64,000 nt of DNA from Cnuella takakiae (GCF_001953305.1 NZ_MTFE01000010.1:3263776-3327775), one strand, 5' to 3'. Counted from the stretch's first letter, positions 24,031 through 32,478 are shown. Notes: generated by a model from the letters alone, not told the origin. Program-made: numbers and translations.

Positions 24031-25434
24031 ACGGATATAACCTAAAATCTTGAGCATGCTCTGGGCGCTCTGCTCTTTAGCGTACACCCAATCTTCCAGC
24101 TTACCGTTTTTATCGTATTCTACAATAATGTGCTTTGGTGAAGGAATCAAACAGTGTTTGATGCCTCCATAGCCACTGATCTGGTCCTGGTAAGCTCCCG
24201 TATGGAAAAAGCCTACATACAAGGGTTCTTCAGTGCCTTTATCTGCCTTGGGGAGGAATACTTCGTTGATGTGCTCCTCCGAGTCGTAATAATCATGGCT
24301 ATCGCAGGTGATGCCACCCAAGACGACTCGTTGGTACTCCTCGTTCCATTTGTTGATGGGCAACATCAAAAACTTTTCACCAATACCCCAGGTATCAGGA
24401 AGGGTGGTAATAAAGGAAGAATCGATCATGTACCACATCTCGCGGTCGTTCTGGGCTTTCTGGCCAATTACGCTGTAGATATGCGCCATGCTCTCTCCAA
24501 CGGTGTACGACCCAAACTCAGTGAAGATATTGGGCATGGGCACCTTGTTGCGCTTGCACGCAGCCTTTATATTGCCCACGATCTCATTGATCATAAACTG
24601 GTAGTCGTATTCAAAACCCAGCGAGTGCTTGATGGGAAAGCCACCGCCGATATTGATGGAATCCAGTTCGGGACAGATCTTTTTCAACTGGCAGTACAGG
24701 TTGATGATCTTGTTCAGTTCCGACCAGTAATAGATATCATCCTTAATGCCTTTGTTCAGGAAGATGTGGAGCATCTTCAGCTGGAACTTGTCTTCGTACC
24801 CTTCTATATTGTCTACGTAAAATTCCAGGATATCCTTTGCACGGATACCCAGGCGGGAAGTATAGAAGGGGAATGTGGGTTCTTCTTCAGCAGCCACGCG
24901 GATACCGAGCTTAAACGTGCCCTTTACCGAACGCTTGTATGCGTTCAGTTCATCCTTGTTGTCCAGAACAGGAATGACATTCTTGAAGCCGCTGTTGATC
25001 AGCTGAACGATCCGGCGGGTATATCCTTTCTGCTTGAAACCATTGCAAATGATATGGATGTCCTTATTGATCTTGCGCTTCTCGTAGAGCTTCTTGATGA
25101 TCTCTATATCGTAAGCGTAAGAAGTTTCCAAGTGGATATCATGTTTGAGGGCTTCCTGCACCACGAAAGAAAAGTGTGAGCTCTTGGTGCAGTAGCAGTA
25201 ATAGTACTGACCCTCATACTTATGCTTCTTTATGGCATTGGCAAACATCTGCTTGGCCTTGTTGATCTGCATCCCGATCTTGGGCAGATAGGTAAGCTTC
25301 ATAGGCGTACCGTATTTGTCAATCAAAGCTTTGATGTCCAGTCCATTGAAATGGAGGTAACCATCTTTAACATTGAGTCCCTCTTGGGGAAAATTGAAGG
25401 TTTGCTCAACGAGGCCGAGGTAGGTATTGTTCAT
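24028..25434 (-). CDS. Arginine decarboxylase (PLP, alanine-racemase fold, Bacteroidota type)
   Basis: The 468-residue enzyme is annotated across Bacteroidota as arginine decarboxylase, making agmatine for polyamine synthesis. The PLP-binding N-terminal TIM barrel is visible: YYYCYCTKSSHFSFV carries the region of the PLP Lys, ICNGFKQKGY and NIGGGFPIKHS are barrel loops, and the C-terminal beta domain has GGITCDSHDYY, with the conserved Cys-Asp pair, and GFFHTGAYQDQ. It is shorter than the E. coli SpeA type (about 650 residues) and lacks its inserted domain. Substrate preference between arginine and related amino acids is inferred from the family. Confidence 0.85.
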   Translation of the reverse strand: MNNTYLGLVEQTFNFPQEGLNVKDGYLHFNGLDIKALIDKYGTPMKLTYLPKIGMQINKAKQMFANAIKKHKYEGQYYYCYCTKSSHFSFVVQEALKHDIHLETSYAYDIEIIKKLYEKRKINKDIHIICNGFKQKGYTRRIVQLINSGFKNVIPVLDNKDELNAYKRSVKGTFKLGIRVAAEEEPTFPFYTSRLGIRAKDILEFYVDNIEGYEDKFQLKMLHIFLNKGIKDDIYYWSELNKIINLYCQLKKICPELDSINIGGGFPIKHSLGFEYDYQFMINEIVGNIKAACKRNKVPMPNIFTEFGSYTVGESMAHIYSVIGQKAQNDREMWYMIDSSFITTLPDTWGIGEKFLMLPINKWNEEYQRVVLGGITCDSHDYYDSEEHINEVFLPKADKGTEEPLYVGFFHTGAYQDQISGYGGIKHCLIPSPKHIIVEYDKNGKLEDWVYAKEQSAQSMLKILGYIR

Positions 25435-25476
25435 TGACGATTAAAAAGGGAGTACAGTGAACAGGAAATTTTTTTG

Positions 25477-25484
25477 CAAAAGTA
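25477..25484 (-). promoter_or_regulatory. Probable -7 promoter box of arginine decarboxylase gene
   Basis: TACTTTTG on the minus strand matches TAnnTTTG, 43 bp upstream of the ATG. A TTG lies 15 bp further upstream, shorter than the usual spacing. Confidence 0.4.
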
Positions 25485-25509
25485 TACCTTATGGATACAC
25501 AAAAAGAAA

Positions 25510-25532
25510 CCGGGTGCAAAAACTGCACCCGG
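25510..25532 (-). terminator. Terminator of rpmI-rplT
   Basis: CCGGGTGCA (25510-25518) pairs with TGCACCCGG (25524-25532). On the minus strand the hairpin is followed by TTTCTTTTTG. It lies 28 bp past the rplT stop. Confidence 0.88.
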
Positions 25533-25559
25533 CTTACTATAATGTTAACTGTCTGTTGG

Positions 25560-25904
25560 TTATTTCACCTGAGCAACCAGCGCTTTGAACGACTCGGGGT
25601 TGTTCATAGCCAGGTCGGCCAGCACCTTGCGGTCGAGGGTGATGCCCTTGTTCGACAGCAGGTTGATGAATTGCGAGTAGGTCAGACCTTCTGCGCGTAC
25701 AGCAGCGTTGATACGGGCAATCCACAGAGCGCGGTACTCACGCTTCTTCAGTTTGCGGCCTACATAGCTGTAGGTCATACCCTTTTCAACAATGTTCTTA
25801 GCTACGGTATATACGTTTTTACGCTTACCATAGAAGCCTTTGGCTTGTTTCAGGATTCTTTTGCGACGTGCCCTGGAGGCAACGGCATTAACGGAACGAG
25901 GCAT
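25560..25904 (-). CDS. rplT: 50S ribosomal protein L20
   Basis: The 114-residue protein has the L20 pattern: [32 protein letters not shown] in the basic extended N-terminus that threads through 23S r[25 protein letters not shown] in the globular C-terminal domain, and [13 protein letters not shown]-like [10 protein letters not shown]. It is needed early in 50S assembly. It follows rpmI by 58 bp in the same operon and is closed by a strong terminator. Confidence 0.98.
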   Translation of the reverse strand: MPRSVNAVASRARRKRILKQAKGFYGKRKNVYTVAKNIVEKGMTYSYVGRKLKKREYRALWIARINAAVRAEGLTYSQFINLLSNKGITLDRKVLADLAMNNPESFKALVAQVK

Positions 25905-25962
25905 ATGTAATCAGTTTAGAAGTCTTAAGTAAAAATTTCAAAGTCGATGAATGCGCGACCGC

Positions 25963-26160
25963 TTATTTCAGGCGGAGCAAACGCATCACGAAATCCTTGT
26001 GCGACTGGGCTACTACGCCGTCAACACGCATACCGCGCTTGCGCTTGGTGGATTTTTTGGTGAGGATGTGACGTTTGAAAGACTTCTGGTGTGTGATCTT
26101 ACCGGTGCCGGTTACCTTGAAACGCTTCTTGGCACTCGAGTTTGTTTTAACCTTAGGCAT
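25963..26160 (-). CDS. rpmI: 50S ribosomal protein L35
   Basis: The 65-residue protein is highly basic with the L35 signature [20 protein letters not shown], then [12 protein letters not shown]. In most bacteria infC lies immediately upstream; here the upstream gene is a lactonase and no infC is found in the window, so rpmI-rplT has its own promoter and a leader of about 100 nt. Confidence 0.98.
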   Translation of the reverse strand: MPKVKTNSSAKKRFKVTGTGKITHQKSFKRHILTKKSTKRKRGMRVDGVVAQSHKDFVMRLLRLK

Positions 26161-26264
26161 TGTTTGAATGCGGTTTGTCGTGATTCCCTTAAGGCGCGCT
26201 CCACAGGGAGCAACTTATGGAGCCTGTTCGGAAAATACCCGCCCTTTTTTGTGCTGGCGGGCCG
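26161..26264 (-). promoter_or_regulatory. Structured 5' leader of rpmI-rplT
   Basis: The untranslated leader between the promoter and the rpmI ATG can form a GC-rich hairpin CCCGCC/GGCGGG (26238-26243 with 26256-26261) and a second hairpin GCTCC/GGAGC (26198-26202 with 26207-26211). L20 or L35 operons in other phyla are autoregulated through their leaders; a similar role here is inference. Confidence 0.4.
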
Positions 26265-26296
26265 CAAAAATAGGAAGGTTTACTGAACTGGCAAAA
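26265..26296 (-). promoter_or_regulatory. Promoter of rpmI-rplT (TTTTG-N19-TATTTTTG)
   Basis: On the minus strand the -33 element TTTTG (26296-26292) is separated by exactly 19 bp from the -7 element TATTTTTG (26272-26265). This is the best full match in the window to the Bacteroidota consensus TTTG-N19-21-TAnnTTTG. Confidence 0.7.
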
Positions 26297-26368
26297 GATA
26301 ACTAACCCTTAAGCCAGGTTTTATGATTTATGTTCCGCTTTTCTATTTTGCAGTTGTTTTGCCAGCAT

Positions 26369-27511
26369 TTACCTGAACAAGAGGCAAACGGGCCTTGGTA
26401 CTGCTAATTCCTCCCCGGTTGGTGTCAGTTTGCCGCTTACCGCATCGCGTTTCATCACCACAACATTATCGGTATCCTGGTTGGCTACCAGCAAAAACCT
26501 CCCGCCAGGTGCCAGCGTGAAGTTTCGGGGCGCTTTGCCACCTGAGGACTGATCGCCTACCCATTTTAATTTGCCGTCGGCCGCAACCGAAAAGATAGCA
26601 ATGGTGTTTGCATCGCCCCTGTTGGAGGCATAAAGAAACTTGCCATCGGCGGAAAGATGTATATCCGCACTGCCCCTGGTTCCGGTAAAATTTTCCTTAT
26701 GGGCAGAGATATTTTGAATGGGCGTGAGCTTACCATCCTGGTAGCGGTACACGTTTACCGTCCCGCCCAGTTCCTCCATCAGGTAAGCAAAACGTCCATT
26801 AGGATGAAAAGTAAAATGTCTGGGACCGCTGCCCGGAGCGGAGGCTACAAAAGGCTGGGCAGCCTCTTTCAACGGTTCGATGGCCTGCCCGTCAAAGCGG
26901 TAGATGTAAACCTTGTCTGTACCCAGGTCGGGAACAAAAACAAAGCGGTTGGCAGGATCAAGAATGGTTGCATGCACGTGGGCTTTCTCCTGGCGGGCAG
27001 TATTAGGGCCTTTACCTTCATGCTGAATGACCTGCCGGGCTGGTTCCAAAGTTCCATCACCTTTAACCGGGAAAACGCCAAAACTGCCACCGGAATAATT
27101 ACCAGCCATCACCCACTTACCATCCTTGCTTACCGATACATGACACGGGTGGTCGCCTCCGGAACCAACTTTATCAAGGAACAACAAGGTGCCATCGGGA
27201 TCAACGCTGAACGCACTTACGGCACCCTGGGTACGGCCACCCGTTTCCGTAACCGCATACAGGTGTTGCTTGTCGGGTGCCAACGCCAAGAAAGAAGGAT
27301 TTTCTACTGAACCGCTATCGGTGTGGCTTACCAGCCTTGCCTTACCGGTGCGGGTGTTGAACATATAGGTATAAATGCCCTTGCTCCCGGTGCCGGTATA
27401 AGTGCCCACAAAAAGCGGAACTTCCTGCGCATTTACCCATAGGCAGGATACAAAGAATATAACGGTTAGGGAAAGACGAAAAAATGTAGTTCGGTTCACT
27501 TGGTTAATCAT
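26369..27511 (-). CDS. Secreted lactonase family (6-phosphogluconolactonase-like) beta-propeller
   Basis: The 380-residue protein (start MINQVNRT) has a signal peptide ending WVNAQ and a seven-bladed propeller of the Pgl/YbhE family: FVGTYTGTGSKGIYTYMFNTRTG opens blade 1, and YAVTETGG, HPCHVSVSKDGKWV, GPRHFTFHPNGRFAYLMEELGGTVNVY and GKAPRNFTLAPGGRFLLVANQDTDNVVV are the repeated blade motifs. Cytoplasmic members hydrolyse 6-phosphogluconolactone. A secreted form more likely acts on other sugar lactones in the periplasm. It is monocistronic. Confidence 0.88.
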   Translation of the reverse strand: MINQVNRTTFFRLSLTVIFFVSCLWVNAQEVPLFVGTYTGTGSKGIYTYMFNTRTGKARLVSHTDSGSVENPSFLALAPDKQHLYAVTETGGRTQGAVSAFSVDPDGTLLFLDKVGSGGDHPCHVSVSKDGKWVMAGNYSGGSFGVFPVKGDGTLEPARQVIQHEGKGPNTARQEKAHVHATILDPANRFVFVPDLGTDKVYIYRFDGQAIEPLKEAAQPFVASAPGSGPRHFTFHPNGRFAYLMEELGGTVNVYRYQDGKLTPIQNISAHKENFTGTRGSADIHLSADGKFLYASNRGDANTIAIFSVAADGKLKWVGDQSSGGKAPRNFTLAPGGRFLLVANQDTDNVVVMKRDAVSGKLTPTGEELAVPRPVCLLFR

Positions 27512-27655
27512 TTTTGAAAGTAAATAAACCTTCGCCTGCAATTATCAATATCCAGTTTTGCGGCAAGCGTTAGGGTTTCAATTTACATATCCTAATGATT
27601 ACTCAGTTGCAAGGCGTAGAAAATGCATCCAAGTTTTTATACACTCCCTACCAGG

Positions 27656-29452
27656 CTATAGTTCAATACCGATCTTCTGCATCAACACCGATGCATTGAG
27701 GTTAGTGCAAACGCCCTGTTTCAGCTTGTAGTCGAAGTAAAGCTCCTGCCCTGCCACCTGCACATCAAAATGATAATTGGCCAACTGGTTGGGATAAAGG
27801 CTTTCCAACCTTGCCAGTTCCACATCATGTGTTGCCAACACTGCTACACGCTGTGCTTTGAGTAATTGCCCGATCAGCGCTTTAGAACCGGTATGCCGGT
27901 CCAGTGAATTAGTGCCGCGTAGTATCTCATCCAGTAAAATGAAAAGTGGCTGCCCTTCTTTTACCGCATCGATGATGCTTTTTAATTTTTTTAGTTCGGC
28001 GTAGAAGGTAGAGGTGTTTTCGGCCAGGTTGTCTGCAATGCGCATGGAGGACATCAATACAACTGGTGACAGGCTGAGTGACTGTGCACATACCACGGCA
28101 CCCATCTGCGCCAAGACCGTATTTACACCCAGGCTACGCAAGAAGGTACTCTTGCCTGCCATATTGGACCCGGTGATGAGGGCAACCTGCCCTTTTCCTG
28201 AAAGGGCAAAATCGGAACAAACCCTTTGTTCTTCCTTGAGCAACGGGTGGCCAATGGTTTCGCCTTCCCATTCAAAATATCCGGATACAAATTTAGGTTG
28301 CGCCCAACCCGGGTTATTGAACCGGAGGGTAGCAAGGCTAGTCAGCACTTCAAATTGGGCAACTGTTTCAAACCATATGGCGGCCTGCTGTTCATTGGAT
28401 CTGCGCCAGCGCTTGAGAGCCAGCAACTGGCGAATGTCCCACAACAAGAAGCTGTTGATAAACAGGAATACAAAGACATTCAGGCGGAGGTCGAACCGGT
28501 TGAGAATTTCCTTCAGCGATCTGATCTGGCTGGATGCACCAGTGCCAGACACCTGTAAACCCGATTGCAACTCCCGGAGCAAAGGGCTACGGAATGCAGG
28601 TTCCTCCACAACGGTAAGTACCTGCTGCAAGGTTTCCAATTGAGCAACCACACCCGACAGCTGGGCGGCAACGGGTGTGGCCCTTCTACCCACCGTAAAT
28701 GAAAACAGGATAAATGCGATAAAGCATAAGGAAAAAAGGCTCCCGGATACCAGGTCAAGTATGGCCGCAAGAGCAACACTGCAGGCGAGCAGGCTGTAAA
28801 TGGGTACAAACACCGACCAGAATCTTTCATTCATGGTGGCAGATGGTTGCGACAACCAGTTCTTCAGTTTTTGCTCCGTTGTTGTGGTCAGGGGATTTAA
28901 TGCAGCAGATGCCTGCAATTGCTGCCGCCATGCTATCATCGATGCTATTTCATTGGCTGCTTCCTGTCGCCGGAGCACTTCAGTGATTCCAAGTGCCTGG
29001 AGAAGGTTATTGGCCAACAGGGCCCTGCCCTGTTCTCCCGAACAACGGTTGATCAGTTGGTACAGGCTGTAGGTGCCAAACAGGTCCAGGTCATGTGCAT
29101 AGGGGTGTACCGAAGGCAGGTAGGCCAAACCATCTGGCCTGTGGGCAAAATCACCAGCAAGGATTCGTAATTCTTCTTCATTGAGTAATACCAATTGCTT
29201 CAGGTACCCGATTTTCCGGTTGTTTTCCGCATCTGCCGACACAAGCCAAAGGAATAAGGCTATACCCATCCCCACCACCAGCCATGCCCAAGCGCCGGCA
29301 AGGGCAAAAACCTGGTAAGCTGTAATAATGATGATCAATATCAAGGCAAGCCTTAGCCAACCCAGGCGGTTGTGTTTTTTTTGAAGTACCTGAAGCTCAC
29401 CCGCATATTGGTTTTTACGGGACTGGTAAATGGAGTGCAGAGTGGTTTGCAT
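27656..29452 (-). CDS. Membrane-anchored MutS-like ATPase
   Basis: The 598-residue protein (start MQTTLHS) has two N-terminal transmembrane helices (about 38-75, WLRLALILIIIITAYQVFAL and AWAWLVVGMGIALFLWLV), a further hydrophobic pair around 215-255 and a helix near 330. The C-terminal 200 residues are a MutS domain V ATPase: Walker A GSNMAGKSTFLR, Walker B PLFILLDEILRGTNS, and the LATHDVELA switch. The mismatch-recognition domain I is absent. Such proteins are common in Bacteroidota and are labelled MutS-related, but their job is not known. Mismatch repair itself is unlikely. Confidence 0.85.
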   Translation of the reverse strand: MQTTLHSIYQSRKNQYAGELQVLQKKHNRLGWLRLALILIIIITAYQVFALAGAWAWLVVGMGIALFLWLVSADAENNRKIGYLKQLVLLNEEELRILAGDFAHRPDGLAYLPSVHPYAHDLDLFGTYSLYQLINRCSGEQGRALLANNLLQALGITEVLRRQEAANEIASMIAWRQQLQASAALNPLTTTTEQKLKNWLSQPSATMNERFWSVFVPIYSLLACSVALAAILDLVSGSLFSLCFIAFILFSFTVGRRATPVAAQLSGVVAQLETLQQVLTVVEEPAFRSPLLRELQSGLQVSGTGASSQIRSLKEILNRFDLRLNVFVFLFINSFLLWDIRQLLALKRWRRSNEQQAAIWFETVAQFEVLTSLATLRFNNPGWAQPKFVSGYFEWEGETIGHPLLKEEQRVCSDFALSGKGQVALITGSNMAGKSTFLRSLGVNTVLAQMGAVVCAQSLSLSPVVLMSSMRIADNLAENTSTFYAELKKLKSIIDAVKEGQPLFILLDEILRGTNSLDRHTGSKALIGQLLKAQRVAVLATHDVELARLESLYPNQLANYHFDVQVAGQELYFDYKLKQGVCTNLNASVLMQKIGIEL

Positions 29453-29509
29453 GGCTTGTTTGGAATTGATGAACACTGTCCTTATGCTGGGATTATTCGA
29501 GCAGGTTGC

Positions 29510-30556
29510 CTACGCTTCATCCTGGTAATAGATCTTGTAAAATTTCCTGCCGTCATCATCAATACCTTTTTCAATCAGGTCGGTGTTGCCATGGATATAG
29601 ATATGGAAGTTCTTATCCAGTTTCAACACACTTTTATAAATGCGGGTTTGTTTTTTCACCGCCATTGGCGAAATATCAAAAGAGTCTGCAATATCTACAT
29701 TATTCTGGGTTACATACTGCGAACCAAAACTGCGGAACGATTCAATTCTTTCTTCATCGCCAAACACTTCATCCTGGAATTCATTGATGTCAAATGATTC
29801 TTTTTGTTTGAAGTATTCGATTGATTTATTCAGCAGTTCAATTTGTTCATTCTTTTCCAATCCAAATTCCTCTTCCAGCTGGTTGGTGATGAACTGCTTG
29901 GTAAGGGTAAGGAACTGGTTGGTATGATGGTATTCTGTTTTTTGTGCGGTTACATTCAGGAATTGTTCTTTCCAGTACAGCGCCTCTTCTCCCCTGTTTT
30001 GATTGTCGAACATCATCACGTCAAATCCTTCATCGGCATTGCTGTTGATGATCAGACAGCCTTTATCCATCTTATTCAGCTCCACGCCTTCTTTCATCTC
30101 CACAGCCAGCTCGCCGGCGCTCTGGGCTACATCCAGGAAAAGGGACTTGTTTTCTGTTTTAAAGAGGCCGATGGCTTTGTGCATCCTGCCTTCAACTGGC
30201 AGGCCTTCCAAAAAGCCCACATACAGCTCACCAGCTTTTACCTTGGGGTGGGTAGAACTTTCGTACAGGTGGCGGGCAATGGCGCCACCGTTGGCTTCAA
30301 ATTTTTCGCGGTTTAAAAAACTATCGGCTACAAAATTGTACACCTCGTTAAACTGCAGGGAACTGGGGTGGGTAAACTGGTAGTACTCCTCTGAATTTTT
30401 AAACCTGTTCAGAAAGGACTCACCAATTGCCTGGAGGCTTTCTTCATCCAGTTCCAGACAGTGGGGCGAAACATGCAGGGGTTCAAGGTTGTTCTTGCTG
30501 CCCACATAGTGTACCATCAGTTGTTTCAGTGCGGCGCTTTTCAGTTCCAGTTCCAT
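29510..30556 (-). CDS. 37-kDa nucleoid-associated protein family (NdpA/YejK-like)
   Basis: The 348-residue protein has the NA37 pattern: an N-terminal half with HYVGSKNNLEPLHVS and LHVSPHCLELDEESLQAIGESFLNRF, the middle KVKAGELYVGFLEGLPVEG with KAIGLFKTENKSLFL, and the C-terminal FDVMMFDNQNRGEEALYWKEQFLNV. It is acidic and probably cytoplasmic. In E. coli YejK is nucleoid-associated and contacts topoisomerase IV; the Bacteroidota form is not characterised. It precedes the MutS-like gene by 57 bp in the same direction. Confidence 0.85.
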   Translation of the reverse strand: MELELKSAALKQLMVHYVGSKNNLEPLHVSPHCLELDEESLQAIGESFLNRFKNSEEYYQFTHPSSLQFNEVYNFVADSFLNREKFEANGGAIARHLYESSTHPKVKAGELYVGFLEGLPVEGRMHKAIGLFKTENKSLFLDVAQSAGELAVEMKEGVELNKMDKGCLIINSNADEGFDVMMFDNQNRGEEALYWKEQFLNVTAQKTEYHHTNQFLTLTKQFITNQLEEEFGLEKNEQIELLNKSIEYFKQKESFDINEFQDEVFGDEERIESFRSFGSQYVTQNNVDIADSFDISPMAVKKQTRIYKSVLKLDKNFHIYIHGNTDLIEKGIDDDGRKFYKIYYQDEA

Positions 30557-30662
30557 ATCACAGTTGGCTTTGAGGCCGCGAAGTTAGGCTGCAGTGGCTT
30601 GCGGCAGGGCATTGTGGAGAAATTGAAAGCTGGCATAATCTTTTGACCTTTTTGGAAAAAAC

Positions 30663-30872
30663 ATGCAAGACGAAAGAAAAGATAACCCACCAGTAAACGA
30701 GTCGCCAGCGGTACACCAGCAACCCAATGTTGCCCAAAATGAAGGCTTACAAGCCAACCTCAACGAAAATCCCAGGGCCAATGAAAACATTGCCGATACA
30801 TCGGGCAACCAGGTGGTGAAAGGTGACGGCCAGGGTGTGGGCAGCGAAATTACCGACGGGGAAGCCGGGTGA
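30663..30872 (+). CDS. Small disordered Asn/Gln-rich protein
   Basis: The 69-residue product consists almost wholly of polar residues (repeated NE, NP and QxN) with no hydrophobic core, signal peptide or known domain. ATG directly follows an A-rich stretch. Its composition and the GSE/EITDGEAG ending resemble the 90-residue protein at 40273, which suggests a family of small hydrophilic, possibly stress-related proteins. That it is translated is plausible, not proven. Confidence 0.55.
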   Translation: MQDERKDNPPVNESPAVHQQPNVAQNEGLQANLNENPRANENIADTSGNQVVKGDGQGVGSEITDGEAG

Positions 30873-30883
30873 TGGTTACCAGA

Positions 30884-31153
30884 CTACCGGACCACTATAA
30901 AATTTTCAAACTCCTGCTCCGGTAATTCCATTTTTACAAGCTTTGATACTTCGGCCCCTCGAGGGCCTTTTTTACACCATGCTTCCAGTGCTTTTAATTG
31001 CGCAACTGTGCCACTGGCATGCAAAAGCACCGTGCCATCGGGCATATTGCGCACCCAACCGGTAAGGCCAAGCGCTAAAGCCTGGTCACGGGTACTGGCC
31101 CGGTAATAAACACCCTGCACTTTTCCATAAACCTGCAGCGATATGGTGGACAT
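30884..31153 (-). CDS. Acylphosphatase
   Basis: The 89-residue protein (start MSTISLQVYG) has the two signatures: VYGKVQGVYYRASTRDQA, with the catalytic Arg of YYRAST, and GLTGWVRNMPDGTVLLHASG, with the catalytic Asn of VRNMPDG. It hydrolyses acyl phosphates such as acetyl- or carbamoyl-phosphate in the cytoplasm. The 22-residue upstream extension was trimmed because it adds no conserved sequence. It converges with the small gene at 30663. Confidence 0.95.
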   Translation of the reverse strand: MSTISLQVYGKVQGVYYRASTRDQALALGLTGWVRNMPDGTVLLHASGTVAQLKALEAWCKKGPRGAEVSKLVKMELPEQEFENFIVVR

Positions 31154-31299
31154 GTCGCAATATAAGTTTTTTGAAATATGTGTTTGGATGGTTAAACGAA
31201 AATGCATGCGCGTAAACAAAATCTTTTATCCCACTTCAAAAGTCTTGCTGCGCGGTTGGCATAATATTTTTCACAAATCATCACTTAAACGGCATAACC

Positions 31300-32061
31300 A
31301 TGGAACAAGGACAAACGACCATACTTTCCGGAGCACCTGACACTGAAAAAGGAGCTTACCTGGCAGTAATTGCATCTTTGGCTACTGCCGACAGGCAGGC
31401 TTCCGAAGAAGAAACAGAATACCTGACCGCATTGTGCGAGTCGGCGGAACTATCGGAAGCACAGACACAGCAGGTACTCGCCGCGGGTAGAGAGACAAAC
31501 GACAGCGACCTCCAGCGAAACCTTGATGTACTGAAGCACAGCGACCTGCGCTTTTCGCTGGTTACCGACCTGATCACTTTTGCCAAAGCCGACCAAAGTT
31601 ATACGCAAGGTGAACAACAGCATATTCAACTGATCGCCAATCACCTGGGCGTGGACCAGAACCAGTTTCAGTTGCTGAATCAGTACTCCGACCAGGCCGC
31701 ACAACTGGAAGACCCGCAGGTGGCTGCAAGCCCCAACTTCCTGGCTAATAACGGTATGCAACAAAAAATGCAAAATGCAGGCATTAATACCAATGGCCTC
31801 CTGAAAGGCCTGCTCAGTTTTGCCGGTCCTATGATCCTGGCCAGCATGCTGCGCCGCAGGGGCGGTGGTATGATGGGAGGCGGCATGATGGGTGGCGGCC
31901 TTGGTGGCATGTTGGGTGGTATGTTAGGCGGTGGCGGTGGAATGATGGGCGGAATGGGTCGCGGTGGTGGCCTTGGATCGCTCATCGGAATGCTTAGTGG
32001 CGGACGAGGTATGAGTGGTGCCGGTGGCATGCTTGGCCGCGTTTTCGGCAACCGGTTTTAA
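31300..32061 (+). CDS. TerB-like protein with Met/Gly-rich C-terminal tail
   Basis: The 253-residue protein has an N-terminal helical domain (about 12-135) resembling TerB/DjlA tellurite-resistance modules: LAVIASLATADRQASEEETEYL and LVTDLITFAKADQSYTQGEQQHIQLIANHLGVDQ carry the acidic helix pairs. A hydrophobic stretch LLKGLLSFAGPMILASML (about 170-187) may be a membrane helix. The last 60 residues are low complexity built on GGMMGGG and GGMLGG units. TerB domains bind metal ions and attach to membranes in the Ter stress system; a link to metal or membrane stress is inference. It is 44 bp upstream of the BON-LysM gene and probably cotranscribed. Confidence 0.75.
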   Translation: MEQGQTTILSGAPDTEKGAYLAVIASLATADRQASEEETEYLTALCESAELSEAQTQQVLAAGRETNDSDLQRNLDVLKHSDLRFSLVTDLITFAKADQSYTQGEQQHIQLIANHLGVDQNQFQLLNQYSDQAAQLEDPQVAASPNFLANNGMQQKMQNAGINTNGLLKGLLSFAGPMILASMLRRRGGGMMGGGMMGGGLGGMLGGMLGGGGGMMGGMGRGGGLGSLIGMLSGGRGMSGAGGMLGRVFGNRF

Positions 32062-32105
32062 AAGAATCTCTTTTTCAAAGCATAACAAATAGCAAAATCA
32101 TTTTT

Positions 32106-32471
32106 ATGTCAGCAATCCAAACAAAATACCAGCAGGTAATAGACATGGCCCGCAATGCAGGCGTGAAAGATCTAACAGTTAGGGAAGAGGGAAATATCCT
32201 GTACATCGATGGTACTGCCCCAGATGAGCAGTCCAAACAAAGGATCTATGATGTATACAACACCCTGAACCCAGGTTTCAAGTCGGCAGATGCCATCATC
32301 AATATTAAAACAGGTGGAAAGGAATATGAAGTAAAACCTGGTGACACCTTATCCAAGATCGGCCAGCAACACGGCGTGGATTGGAAAACAATTTACGAAG
32401 CCAATAAAGACAAGATCAAAGACCCGGATATGATCCAGGCTGGCTGGAAATTGAAAATACCTCAGGCCTAA
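32106..32471 (+). CDS. BON-LysM domain protein (Kbp/YgaU-like)
   Basis: The 121-residue protein has a BON-like domain (about 1-72: KYQQVIDMARNAGVKDLTV to SADAIINIKTGG) and a C-terminal LysM domain (about 73-121: YEVKPGDTLSKIGQQHGVDW to MIQAGWKLKIP). There is no signal peptide. The order and size match E. coli Kbp (YgaU), a cytoplasmic potassium-binding protein induced by osmotic stress, so a similar role is likely rather than cell-wall binding. It follows the TerB-like gene and ends in a strong terminator. Confidence 0.88.
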   Translation: MSAIQTKYQQVIDMARNAGVKDLTVREEGNILYIDGTAPDEQSKQRIYDVYNTLNPGFKSADAIINIKTGGKEYEVKPGDTLSKIGQQHGVDWKTIYEANKDKIKDPDMIQAGWKLKIPQA

Positions 32472-32478
32472 ATGTCGG

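Noticed and set aside
24154-25179. 341-codon plus-strand frame opposite arginine decarboxylase
   Set aside because: Antisense to a conserved PLP enzyme; no domain.
31680-32051. Proline-rich minus-strand frame of 123 codons
   Set aside because: It is the complement of the Met/Gly-rich repeat of the TerB-like gene; Gly codons read as Pro on the other strand.
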